A stretch of DNA of 64,000 nt from Arthrobacter liuii (GCF_014639275.1 NZ_BMFW01000019.1:1-64000); one strand, 5' to 3'; shown: positions 7,650 to 15,599, numbered from the stretch's first letter. Notes: generated by a model from the sequence alone, not told the origin. Translations and numbers: made by a program.

Positions 7650-8645
7650 ATGAAAAAGTTCGTCAACGACCCCAAACAGTTCGTCCCCGAGATGCTCGAG
7701 GGGCTGGCCCTGGCCAACCCCGAGACCCTCAAGTACGTCCCCGAATACAACCTGATCATGCGCGCCGACGGCCCGGACCAGAACAAGGTCTCGATTGTGC
7801 AGGGCTCCGGCTCCGGCCATGAACCCGCGCACGTCATGATCGTGGGCAAGGGCATGCTTGACGCCGCCTGCCCGGGCGACGTGTTCGCCGCACCGCCGTT
7901 CGACTACGTCTACGAGACCACCAAAATGATGGCCTCGCCCAAAGGCGTGCTGCTGCTGGTGAACAACTACACCGGCGACAAGATGGTCTTCGACATGGCA
8001 CAGGAAATGTCCTCCGCCGAGGGCATCCAGGTCAGGACCCTCTTTATCAACGACGACGTCTCCGTGGAGGACTCCACCTACACGATCGGCCGCCGCGGCG
8101 TGGCCGGGAACTTCTTCGTCATCAAGGCCGTCGCCGCTGCCGCCGAACGCGGCGCGGACCTGGACGAGGTGATCCGGATCGGTGAGAAGGTCAACTCGGT
8201 CACCCGCAGCATGGGCGTCGCACTGACCGCCTGCACCCCGCCGGCCAAGGGCAGCCCGCTGTTCGAACTCGGTGAGGACGAGATCGAGATCGGCGTCGGC
8301 ATCCACGGTGAACCGGGCCGGCGCCGGGCGGCCATGATGAGCGCCAACGAGATCGTCGAGGAAATGCTCACTCCGATCGTCCAGGACCTGCCGTTCGGCG
8401 ACGGGGACCGCGTGGCACTCATGATCAACGGACTGGGCGGAACCCCCATCAGCGAGCTGTACCTGCTCTACGGCCAGGCCCACAAGCGCCTCGCCGAGCA
8501 GGGCATCAGCGTGGGCCGCAGCTACGTCGGCGAGTATTGCACCTCCCTGGACATGGCCGGAGCGTCCATCACTCTGGTCAAGCTCGACGACGAGATCGAG
8601 TCACTGCTCAGGGACCCGGCCGAGATCCCGATGCGGGTGTTCTAA
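7650..8645 (+). CDS. dhaK: Dihydroxyacetone kinase subunit K (substrate-binding)
   Basis: 331-residue DhaK subunit that binds the ketose covalently through a histidine. VQGSGSGHEPAHVMIVGKGM holds the substrate loop (GSGHEP) and EIGVGIHGEPG the conserved His that forms the hemiaminal bond (Escherichia coli His230 equivalent). GACA-type regions and LLVNNYTGDKMVFDMA also match the family. It is the last gene of the aldolase operon, closed by a strong hairpin at 8692. Together with DhaL it should produce DHAP or a related phosphate. Known family function is strong; the actual ketose is inferred. Confidence 0.92.
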   Translation: MKKFVNDPKQFVPEMLEGLALANPETLKYVPEYNLIMRADGPDQNKVSIVQGSGSGHEPAHVMIVGKGMLDAACPGDVFAAPPFDYVYETTKMMASPKGVLLLVNNYTGDKMVFDMAQEMSSAEGIQVRTLFINDDVSVEDSTYTIGRRGVAGNFFVIKAVAAAAERGADLDEVIRIGEKVNSVTRSMGVALTACTPPAKGSPLFELGEDEIEIGVGIHGEPGRRRAAMMSANEIVEEMLTPIVQDLPFGDGDRVALMINGLGGTPISELYLLYGQAHKRLAEQGISVGRSYVGEYCTSLDMAGASITLVKLDDEIESLLRDPAEIPMRVF

Positions 8646-8691
8646 AGGACCCGCCCAATCATTGAGGATAGCCAGGGAGTGAAGTACAGCC

Positions 8692-8733
8692 GCCGGAGCC
8701 GGCCGCCCTTTCGGGTGGCCGGCTCCGGCTTTT
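8692..8733 (+). terminator. Intrinsic terminator after dhaK
   Basis: A 17-bp stem (arms 8692-8708 and 8713-8729, one G-T pair) with a TTTC loop is followed by TTTT. It lies 46 bp after the dhaK stop and before the convergent phosphofructokinase gene. Confidence 0.9.
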
Positions 8734-8785
8734 GTCCTGGCTCGCTTTTGTCTTCGCTCGTCGCAACGCCGTCGCACTGGGTCGC

Positions 8786-9814
8786 TTAGCCGAACAGGTA
8801 CGTCGCCTCGTCGTAGCGGTCCTGCGGCACCGTCTTGAGCTTGCCGGTGGCTTCGGCCAGGCTCACCCGGACGATCTTGTCCGACCGCGTGGCGACCATT
8901 TTGCCCCACGCCCTCTCGTGAATCGCGTCGACTGCGGCGAGGCCCAGCCGGGTGGCAAGGACCCGGTCCGTGGCGCCTGGGGCGCCGCCGCGCTGGATGT
9001 GGCCCAGCGTCGTCGAACGCGTCTCAATGCCGGTGCGGTCCTCGATCACCGGGGCGAGCCGCTCGCCGATCCCACCGAGCCTGGGCCGATTAAAGCCGTC
9101 CAGGCCCCGGTCAGCGTGCGGTTCCGTCATGTCGGCGGACACGAATCCCTCGGCAACGACCACCAGGGGGGTGCGGCCGCGCCGGAACGGGCCTTCCACC
9201 CAGTCGCAGATTTCGTCCAGGGTGGCCGTCTGTTCGGGGATGAGGATCGCATGCGCGCTGGTGGCCATACCGGCGTAGAGTGCGATCCAGCCGGCATGCC
9301 GGCCCATGACTTCCGCGATCATGCAGCGGTGATGGGACTGCCCGGTGGTCTTGAGCCGGTCGATTGCCTCTGTGGCGATTTCCACCGCCGTGTGGAAGCC
9401 GAAGGAGAAGTCTGTGGCGGAGAGGTCGTTGTCCACCGTCTTGGGCACGCCGACGATGGGGATCCCCGCGTCGCTCAGGATCTTCGCCGCAGCCATGGTG
9501 CCCTCGCCGCCGATCACAATCAGGGCGTCCACGCCCACGGAGCGCAAATTCGCTTGGATCCGCTCGATGCCGCCACCCTCACCGAGCGGGCTGAAGCGCG
9601 AAGTGCCAAGGATGGTGCCGCCCAGGTTCGCGATGCCGCGCACGCTCATCCAGTCCAGGTTGATGGTGCTGCCCTCGATCAGGCCGCGCCAGCCGTCCGT
9701 GAAGCCAACAAACTCGTCGCCGTGGACGCGGATCCCGCGCAGCACGCACGAGCGGATAACCGTGTTAAGCCCCGGGCAGTCGCCGCCGCTGGTCAGGATT
9801 CCGATGCGGGCCAT
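8786..9814 (-). CDS. pfkA: 6-phosphofructokinase
   Basis: 342-residue PfkA-family enzyme phosphorylating fructose 6-phosphate at C1. The N-terminal ILTSGGDCPGLN is the nucleotide-binding loop; VIGGEGT has Gly at the position that favours ATP over pyrophosphate, while VPKTVDND keeps the Lys seen in PPi enzymes and in actinobacterial ATP-PFKs. The catalytic Asp lies in TVDND. ATG at 9814 with GGAGGTA 7 bp upstream; the frame extends 21 codons further without a ribosome site. Convergent with the aldolase-Dha operon, so a second, pathway-linked PFK is possible, and it could also be the housekeeping enzyme. Confidence 0.9.
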   Translation of the reverse strand: MARIGILTSGGDCPGLNTVIRSCVLRGIRVHGDEFVGFTDGWRGLIEGSTINLDWMSVRGIANLGGTILGTSRFSPLGEGGGIERIQANLRSVGVDALIVIGGEGTMAAAKILSDAGIPIVGVPKTVDNDLSATDFSFGFHTAVEIATEAIDRLKTTGQSHHRCMIAEVMGRHAGWIALYAGMATSAHAILIPEQTATLDEICDWVEGPFRRGRTPLVVVAEGFVSADMTEPHADRGLDGFNRPRLGGIGERLAPVIEDRTGIETRSTTLGHIQRGGAPGATDRVLATRLGLAAVDAIHERAWGKMVATRSDKIVRVSLAEATGKLKTVPQDRYDEATYLFG

Positions 9815-9912
9815 CAGTCTTACCTCCGCCGTGAGAGCCGTCCCAGTTGTCATGTTTCGTGTCGTCCACGAAACCACCTATCCGGGAGCGGCGGTATGAG
9901 GACTTCCCCGCC

Positions 9913-9937
9913 GTGCGGGATAAGGGTTATCCCGCAC
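9913..9937. promoter_or_regulatory. Perfect 11+11 bp palindrome upstream of the kinase-regulator fusion
   Basis: GTGCGGGATAA (9913-9923) and TTATCCCGCAC (9927-9937) are exact inverted repeats around GGG. The site lies 94 bp before the ATG of the fusion gene and about 100 bp upstream of pfkA on the other strand. The length and symmetry fit an operator for a LuxR/NarL-type DNA-binding domain such as the one at the C terminus of the fusion, suggesting autoregulation. It could also form an RNA hairpin, but there is no T run. Confidence 0.6.
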
Positions 9938-10030
9938 GCAGACGGGCGTGGGAGGTGCCATTATGGTGGGACAGATCACCAGTGCACCGCCGCAGGACCC
10001 GCGGCGCGCGGTTCGTCAAGGAGGACGAGA

Positions 10031-11905
10031 ATGACAGACACCGGGACGGGATCTGGCACCGTGATCCGCAGCCTGCGCGACGCCGACGACACGCAGGGCA
10101 AGCTGGACACGGTCGTCGCCCTCGCCCGGGACCTCGCGGGCCGGTTTGAGCTGCAACCGTTGCTGGCCCGGATCCTGGGCCATGCTACCTCCCTGCTGGG
10201 GTGCGCATCGGGGTCGATCGCCCTGGTCAACGAGGCCAGCGGGACCTACACCAAGAAAGTGGACATCGGGGTCGGATGCCAGGAGGGCCAGACCTTTTCC
10301 CTGAAGGAGGGCTTCACCGGCGAGGTAGTCAGCAGCCGGTCCACCGTAATCCTCGACGCATACAGCAGCATTGAACGCGGGCATATCCCACCGACGGATC
10401 CGCGGTGGGACTGCGCCGTGATCGGTGTCCCGATCCAATGGGGCGAGCAGATTGTGGGCGCCTTCATTGTTTTCAGCCCGGAGCCGGGCCGGGTGTTCAC
10501 TCCGGAGGAAGCCCGGCTGGCCGAACTCCTGGCCAACCATGCCGCAATTGCCTTGGCCAACTCGGAACTGCACTCCAAAGCCTCAGCCCGTGAACTCGAG
10601 GCTGCCGTGGCCGCCGAACGCGAACGTGCGGTCCGCGACGTGCACGAGACGGTTGGCCGGGCCCTTGCTGCCCTGCTGCTCAGCCTGGACGAGGCTGAGA
10701 GAGCCAGCCGGCTCGACGGGGCGGAACATGCCATCAGCCCGCACCTCAGCAAAGCCCGGACCATTGCCCACGATGCCCTCACCGAGACCCGTCGCACGGT
10801 CCTGGGCATGGGCCCGGCCGCGCTCGCCGGCCGGACCCTTGATGACGCCATTGCCGCGGAGCTCCTGTGGGTGGAGTCGATGACTGGCGCCGGAACCCAG
10901 CTGAAAGTGATCGGCGAGCCCCGTCCGCTGGCACCCGAGATCGCGCACCAGGCATTCAAGATTGTCCAGGAGGCGCTGAACAATGTGGTGGTCCACGCGC
11001 GCGCCACGACCGTACGCGCCGGACTGATCTACGAGCGCGGCGCGCTCGCCATCGTCGTGGAGGACAACGGTCAAGGCTTCGACCTCGCCGCAGCCCACGG
11101 TGACCACAACACGCTTCCGTCCGGATGCCTGGGGTTGCACGGCATGACGTCCCGGGCCGTGCACCTGGGCGGCGACCTGCACATCGAATCCACCCCGGGA
11201 TGGGGCACCAAGGTGCGGGCCACCCTTCCGGACCGAGCACCTGCGCCGGAGGCGTCCGGGCAGCCACAGTGGAAGATCCTGATAGCCAATGACCATCCGA
11301 TCATTAGCGCCGGCCTGGTCCGGTTGCTGGGCATCGCCGAGCCCGCCATCCAGGTCAGCGCTGAGGTGACCTCGGCCGAGCAGCTCTGCGACGCCTACGA
11401 ATTGCTGCGCCCGGACGTGATTTTGATGGATCTGGACATGGTCCACCAGAACACCACCGGGATTCTTGCCCGGATCCGCGAGTTCGACCCTGGTGTCGCG
11501 GTTGTTGTGCTCACGGACAACCCCACCGTTGAGCAGGTGCGCTCCGCCCGGCAAGCAGGTGTGCGCGGCTTCATCAACCGGCGAGCGAATGGAGAGACCA
11601 TGGCCCGCATTATCGTGGCTGCAGGTCAGGGCGAAGCCTCGATGGAAGGCGAAATCTTCGACCACCTTATCAGCGGCTCCGCTGCCGACGCCGGGTCCGT
11701 TCAGTTCACGACGCGCGAACGCGAGGTCCACGACATGGTCATCCGGGGCATGGCGGACAAGCAAATTGCCCGGGAACTGGAGATATCCGTGAAGACGGTT
11801 GAGAAGCACGTGGGCTCCATCCTCCGCAAAACCGGGGCACGCAACCGGACCATGCTGGTGAGCATCAACGCCCGGGAGGCGATTCCCCTGCAGCACTGGC
11901 GGTAG
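10031..11905 (+). CDS. GAF sensor histidine kinase fused to a NarL-type response regulator
   Basis: Single 624-residue cytosolic protein with a complete two-component pathway. Residues about 30-180 form a GAF domain; about 195-265 a HisKA_3 dimerisation helix with ERAVRDVHETVGRAL (His205 as phosphoacceptor); about 300-400 an HATPase (N box EALNNVVVHA, G1 EDNGQGFD, G2 GLHGM). Residues 414-525 form a receiver (acceptor Asp467 in LMDLDM) and 557-612 a LuxR-type helix-turn-helix (TTREREVHDMVIRGMADKQ). In the receiver the first acidic residue is Asn420 and the usual Lys after GY/F-x-x is Arg517, so phosphorylation chemistry may be altered. ATG at 10031 follows AAGGAGG by 9 bp. Such kinases and regulators are normally separate proteins. 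No transmembrane segment; the ligand is unknown. Confidence 0.88.
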   Translation: MTDTGTGSGTVIRSLRDADDTQGKLDTVVALARDLAGRFELQPLLARILGHATSLLGCASGSIALVNEASGTYTKKVDIGVGCQEGQTFSLKEGFTGEVVSSRSTVILDAYSSIERGHIPPTDPRWDCAVIGVPIQWGEQIVGAFIVFSPEPGRVFTPEEARLAELLANHAAIALANSELHSKASARELEAAVAAERERAVRDVHETVGRALAALLLSLDEAERASRLDGAEHAISPHLSKARTIAHDALTETRRTVLGMGPAALAGRTLDDAIAAELLWVESMTGAGTQLKVIGEPRPLAPEIAHQAFKIVQEALNNVVVHARATTVRAGLIYERGALAIVVEDNGQGFDLAAAHGDHNTLPSGCLGLHGMTSRAVHLGGDLHIESTPGWGTKVRATLPDRAPAPEASGQPQWKILIANDHPIISAGLVRLLGIAEPAIQVSAEVTSAEQLCDAYELLRPDVILMDLDMVHQNTTGILARIREFDPGVAVVVLTDNPTVEQVRSARQAGVRGFINRRANGETMARIIVAAGQGEASMEGEIFDHLISGSAADAGSVQFTTREREVHDMVIRGMADKQIARELEISVKTVEKHVGSILRKTGARNRTMLVSINAREAIPLQHWR

Positions 11906-12014
11906 CCCTCCGGCCGCCGTCGGGACGAAATGCGTCCTGAAAACGACGGTGGTCCGGGTGGCAGCGGGCGCTGCCGTCCGGAGCATCGTTGGGATACGCC
12001 GGTACGCGAGGAAG

Positions 12015-12096
12015 TCTGGCGTCACCGCGGAACGCCTCGATCAGGATGTCTGTGTTGGGGTCGGCCAGGGTGCGAGCCCATTCGAAGAACAGGCAG
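12015..12096 (-). pseudogene. Remnant of an antibiotic-biosynthesis-monooxygenase (ABM) gene
   Basis: On the minus strand about 27 codons read CLFFEWARTLADPNTD then ILIEAFRGDA, the core of a small ABM-fold protein (family pattern FFEW...DPN..VLVEAFRD). The N-terminal half and the C terminus are missing. About 65 bp are close to identical in DNA to another fragment at 32491-32552, in the same orientation. Too short to fold; a remnant. Confidence 0.6.
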
Positions 12097-12129
12097 CTGG
12101 CCGCCGTCCCGCAACCACTGGCCGCCAGG

Positions 12130-12180
12130 GTGGCCACGATTTACCGCCGGATGTCCCGCCTCGGATTACCGCTCCGAAGC
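12130..12180 (+). pseudogene. Remnant of a Fis-type activator C terminus
   Basis: Plus-strand codons read VATIYRRMSRLGLPLRS, closely matching ATIYRRMARLGITAPK at the C terminus of the GAF-Fis regulator ending at 37083; the DNA match is about 50 bp with few changes (GGCCACGAT and GCTCCGAAG are shared). Nothing of the rest of the regulator is present. Lies just beyond the ABM remnant, in the same relative order and orientation as the two ends of the 32.5-37.1 kb cassette. Confidence 0.6.
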
Positions 12181-12195
12181 AACCCTGCTTCGGGT

Positions 12196-12942
12196 TCACG
12201 CCCCGAGCCGGTCCGCCAATCCAGGAATGCTTGACGCTACGAGGTTCCAATCACCTTCCGGGGCCAGGTCCACTGCCTGGCCCGGTCCGTGCTCGGTGGG
12301 ACGGGCCACGAACGCCGTGGCCAGCCCGGCCTCCCGGGCCGCCTGCAGGTCGCTGTTGTGCGCCGCGGCGAGCATCACCTCACCCGGCTCAAGGTCCAGG
12401 AACTCCGCCGTCCGGAGGTAGGCCTGGGGCAAGGGCTTGTAGGTGCCCGTCATGTCCGAACCGATGATGACATCCCAGGGCAGGCCGGCGTCCCTGGCCA
12501 TGTCCAGCAACAATGAGGTGTTGCCATTGGACAGCGGGCCCACGATGTAGTGGCGGCGGATGGCGGCCAGGCCCTCCACGCTGTCGGGCCACGGCGGCAG
12601 CCGGTGCCAGGATTTGTTCAGCTCCTCCAGGGTCTCCCTGGAAAACTGGTCCGGATTGATGCCGTGATGGCGGAGGGCCGCGTCCAGGTTTTCGCGGTGG
12701 AGGGTGTCCAGCTTCGTGAAACCGCGCTGCCCGGAGCGGATGGCGTCCATGGCCGGCTGGTAGAGGGCCCGCCAGTGGTCGGCGAAGGCGTCGGCGTCGA
12801 GCGTATGCCCGTGTGCTGCCGCGAAAGCTGCCACCTCCCTTGCCACGCCGGTGCGCCAGTCCACCACGGTTCCGAAGGTGTCGAAGAGGACGGCGCGCAC
12901 CGGGCGCCCGGTTGAGGGTGAACGGTACGGCTGGAAATTCAT
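12196..12942 (-). CDS. HAD hydrolase, haloacid dehalogenase type II-like
   Basis: 248-residue HAD enzyme of the L-2-haloacid dehalogenase type II group. VLFDTFGTVVDWRTG (about residues 19-33) holds the nucleophile Asp and the Trp-Arg typical of the type II dehalogenase branch; GPLSNGNTSLL is motif II, GTYKPLPQAY contains the conserved Lys, and AAAHNSDLQAAREAGL is motif IV. The ATG at 12942 has AAGGA 8 bp upstream; an earlier in-frame start would add 22 residues without a site. Convergence of a flavin-reductase fragment and a maleate cluster nearby suggests a small-acid catabolic role. Many such genes are simple phosphatases; dehalogenation is not proven. Confidence 0.82.
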   Translation of the reverse strand: MNFQPYRSPSTGRPVRAVLFDTFGTVVDWRTGVAREVAAFAAAHGHTLDADAFADHWRALYQPAMDAIRSGQRGFTKLDTLHRENLDAALRHHGINPDQFSRETLEELNKSWHRLPPWPDSVEGLAAIRRHYIVGPLSNGNTSLLLDMARDAGLPWDVIIGSDMTGTYKPLPQAYLRTAEFLDLEPGEVMLAAAHNSDLQAAREAGLATAFVARPTEHGPGQAVDLAPEGDWNLVASSIPGLADRLGA

Positions 12943-12985
12943 GTGCGGTGTCCTTCCTGGCTGCCGCGCCGGTTGGTCTGGCGGC

Positions 12986-13226
12986 ATGCGAACTGATTTC
13001 GGTCCCACGGCGACGTCCGCCCGGGATTTCTACCGGCTGCTCACCGCCGTGGTGGTGCCCCGGCCCATCGCCTGGGTCTCGAGCGTTTCTCCGGAGGGCA
13101 TTGACAACGTGGCCCCGCACTCCTTCTTCACCGTAGCCTCAACGAACCCGCCCATCGTGCAGTTCACCTCGGTGGGCGAGAAGGATTCGCTCCGCAACAT
13201 CACCGCATCCGGGGAATTTGTGGTGG
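12986..13226 (+). pseudogene. 5' fragment of a flavin reductase-like gene
   Basis: From ATG 12986 the frame encodes TDFGPTATSARDFYRLLTAV, then VVPRPIAWVSSVSPEG and APHSFFTVASTNPPIVQFTS, a clear FMN-binding split-barrel start. After about residue 80 (ITASGEFVVAALAW) the family sequence ends, and 50 bp later the convergent carrier gene stops. The missing half was probably deleted. The reading frame stays open to 13507, but only as antisense to the carrier. Divergent from the HAD gene (44 bp between starts). Confidence 0.65.
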
Positions 13227-13279
13227 CTGCGTTGGCATGGGAGGGACACCTTCCGCCCCGCCACTTTCAGGCCGAAGGC

Positions 13280-14594
13280 CTAGGACAGGCTGGCCCGCGT
13301 TGCACGGAAGAACATCCGCTCGTCCTTGGGCTGGGCGCTCGCCATCAGCAGGGGGCCGCTGGTGGACATGGGGCTCACGTCAACCACCGAGGAGCTGATG
13401 GCGATGGCCGTGATGACGCCTACGGGCGTGAGCAGCGGATCCATGGCGATCGAATGGACAACAGGGCTGATGACACCCAGGGTTCCGGTGGTGGAGGCGA
13501 AGGCTGAGACGATGGCCACTACGTAGCTGGCGATCAGGGCCGCGAGGGAACTGTTGCCCAGGCCAGCGATGCCTTCCTGGAGTTCCTTCAGCGCACCCAT
13601 TTTCTCCAGCATGCCCACGTAGGTGACGATGCCGGTGACCAGGATGATGGCCGACCATGGCATGCTTTCCACGGCGGGCTTCTGCACGTTGGAGTCCAGG
13701 ACGATCAGGACCGCGGCGATGACCAGCGAGGCGACTCCCACATCGAGTCCCAGGACGGTGGTGAGTACCAGGAGCGAGCCGATGCCCGCCAGCGTGAGGA
13801 TGCGCATGGGGGTTGCGGCCACCTTCTCCGGGCGGGTTCGGGTTCCGGTAGTCACCGAGGCCGGCGCGGTGAGTACTGCCGTTCCGGCGCCGCCGGGACC
13901 TGCAACGCTGTCGCCTGAGGGGGCGTCAGCGCCGCCGTCGTTCCTCATGGCAGTGTCACCGCCGCCCGCGTGACGTGCGTCCGGCTTGGCTGACCGGCGC
14001 TTCATGATGGCCTGCACCAGCACGTAGGCGATCACGGCCAGGACGGCGTTGAAGACGAAGCAGTAGGCGTAAAGCTTGAATGAATCGTCAGAAGCGCCTG
14101 CGCCGTCCAGCATCTTGTTGGCGAGGACGCCGAAGGGGTTGACGGGGGAGAAGGCGCCCGCGTTGGCGCCCTGGACGATGACCAGGCCCATGGCCAGGGT
14201 GCTGATGCCGAACCGCATGCCCAGCGCCAGGCCCACGGGCGCCACGATGGCGATGGCCGCGGGCGTGAAGGCGCCGGCGGAGGCCAGGGCTGCCGTCAGC
14301 AGGAACATCAGGATGGGGACCAGGATCTTCCGGTCGCCGGCGAGCCGTTCAGCCCAGTAGGCCAGCAGGTCGATGGTGCCGTTGATCCGCACAATGGCGA
14401 AGAGCAGGGTGGCGCCCACCAGGATGAAGAACAGTCCGGCGGGGAATTGACCGATGACGTCCTTGATGGACATCCCGGATGGTGCCCACGCCGAATGCGG
14501 CGACGGTGGCCAGCAGGCCGGCGTTGATCTTGGTGAAGGAGCCGACGGCGAAGGCCGCCACCAGCACCAGGAATGCGATGAGTGAGAGCGACAT
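13280..14594 (-). pseudogene. MatC-like dicarboxylate carrier, frameshifted near 14476
   Basis: Integral membrane carrier of the MatC/SLC13-like group, about 438 residues if the frame is restored. The first 40 residues (MSLSLIAFLVLVAAFAVGS to AAFGVGT) start at ATG 14594. The frame then shifts by one base at ATCCGGGATG (about 14472-14480), and the rest (GMSIKDVIGQFPAGLFFIL, then helices to the stop at 13280) is in another frame. The Pro- and Gly-rich hinge with ATTGTLGVISP and SPMSTSGPLLMAS is typical of such carriers. It lies 12 bp after maleate isomerase, so maleate or a similar diacid is the likely substrate. A sequencing error would give an intact gene. Confidence 0.75.
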
Positions 14595-14606
14595 GGTGCC
14601 CGCCGC

Positions 14607-15425
14607 CTACGCGTTGGCCGCGGGCCGGACGCGGGCGCCGGACAGCAGGCTGCCTGCCCCGGTGATGGCCGGCTTGTGGCCCAGGGCCTTGAGGATCTCG
14701 TACGTGGTGGCCGTGGCCGCCGTGATGACCGGCAGTCCCAGCTCGTCCTCCACTGCCTGGACGGCGGCGAGTGACGGCATCTGGACACAGGCGGACAGCA
14801 CGACGGCGTCGGCGCCTTCGCGCTGCAGGCTGCGGGCCAGTGCGGGCAGGTTCTGGGGGTCAAGGCAGCCGACTTCCAGGTTGTCCGCTACTTCGAGGCT
14901 GATGGCGTCCAGCACCGTGATGCCGGAGCCTTCGATGTAGTCCACCACCATCTGGGTCAGCGGCTTCATGTAGGGGGTGATCATGGCGACCTTCTTGGCG
15001 CCGATTTCTTGCAGGGTGCGGACCAGGGCGCCGGCGCTGCTGGTGACGGGCGCCGGGTGCCCATTGCCTTCGGCGGCGTCCGCGATGACCTTTTCGGAGC
15101 CCACATGGGCTTCGGGGCCCTGGGCCATGACGGCCACCAGGCAGGCGTAGGCGATAACGTCCACATCGGCGTCGGAGACCGCTTCGGCGCACTGGGCTGC
15201 CTTGCCCACCATGGCCAGCAGTTCTTCCCTGGTGACCTTCTTCATGCCGGCGCGGGCGGAGTGGAAGGTGTATTTGTGGCCGGTTGCCTCGGCCTGGCGC
15301 CGGAACAGTTCCGGCAGTTCGGTCTCCATGGTGGTGTTGGAGCTGGGGACGATCAGTCCCACGCGGCTGCTCCCGGGGCGCTTGGGCTCGGGGGCGGTTT
15401 CGCAGGTGGTGGCGGGGATGCTCAT
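14607..15425 (-). CDS. maiA: Maleate cis-trans isomerase (Asp/Glu racemase family)
   Basis: Cofactor-independent isomerisation of maleate to fumarate in the cytosol. The 272-residue protein has GLIVPSSNTTMETELPEL and the two catalytic cysteines in YACLVAVMAQG (Cys95) and LSACVQMPSL (Cys213). Their spacing of 118 is the same as that between Cys76 and Cys194 of the Nocardia enzyme, as I recall it. ATG at 15425 with GGAGA 6 bp upstream. Followed 12 bp later by the MatC-like carrier and divergent from an IclR regulator, so it forms a maleate uptake and isomerisation unit feeding the TCA cycle, as in nicotinate or gentisate-type pathways. Arylmalonate decarboxylase is a relative, but two Cys favour isomerase. 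Confidence 0.88.
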   Translation of the reverse strand: MSIPATTCETAPEPKRPGSSRVGLIVPSSNTTMETELPELFRRQAEATGHKYTFHSARAGMKKVTREELLAMVGKAAQCAEAVSDADVDVIAYACLVAVMAQGPEAHVGSEKVIADAAEGNGHPAPVTSSAGALVRTLQEIGAKKVAMITPYMKPLTQMVVDYIEGSGITVLDAISLEVADNLEVGCLDPQNLPALARSLQREGADAVVLSACVQMPSLAAVQAVEDELGLPVITAATATTYEILKALGHKPAITGAGSLLSGARVRPAANA

Positions 15426-15466
15426 GGATTCTCCACGTCGTTGTGATGGGGATAGGATGCGAGTAA

Positions 15467-15501
15467 ACCCATAAAGTGGGTTCGGGTCCCATGATGTGGG
15501 T
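15467..15501. promoter_or_regulatory. Tandem CCCA-N5-TGGG operators (iclR/maiA)
   Basis: Two inverted repeats, ACCCA-TAAAG-TGGGT at 15467-15481 and CCCA-TGATG-TGGG at 15488-15500, lie 20 bp apart centre to centre, that is, on the same face of the helix. They are about 40-75 bp upstream of maiA and 100 bp upstream of the IclR gene. Best candidate for the IclR binding sites controlling both directions. Confidence 0.65.
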
Positions 15502-15599
15502 CACCGGAGTAGGATGTCAAATGGATCACGTTCCGGCATTGCCCAAGCCGTCACTAAGCTGGAGGCTGCCGGCGGAAAAGAGTTAAGGGGCATTGGACT

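Noticed and set aside
8732-10030. Open frame extending the kinase-regulator fusion upstream by 433 codons
   Set aside because: It is antisense to pfkA, has the composition of a high-GC shadow frame, and the kinase has its own ribosome site at 10020-10028.
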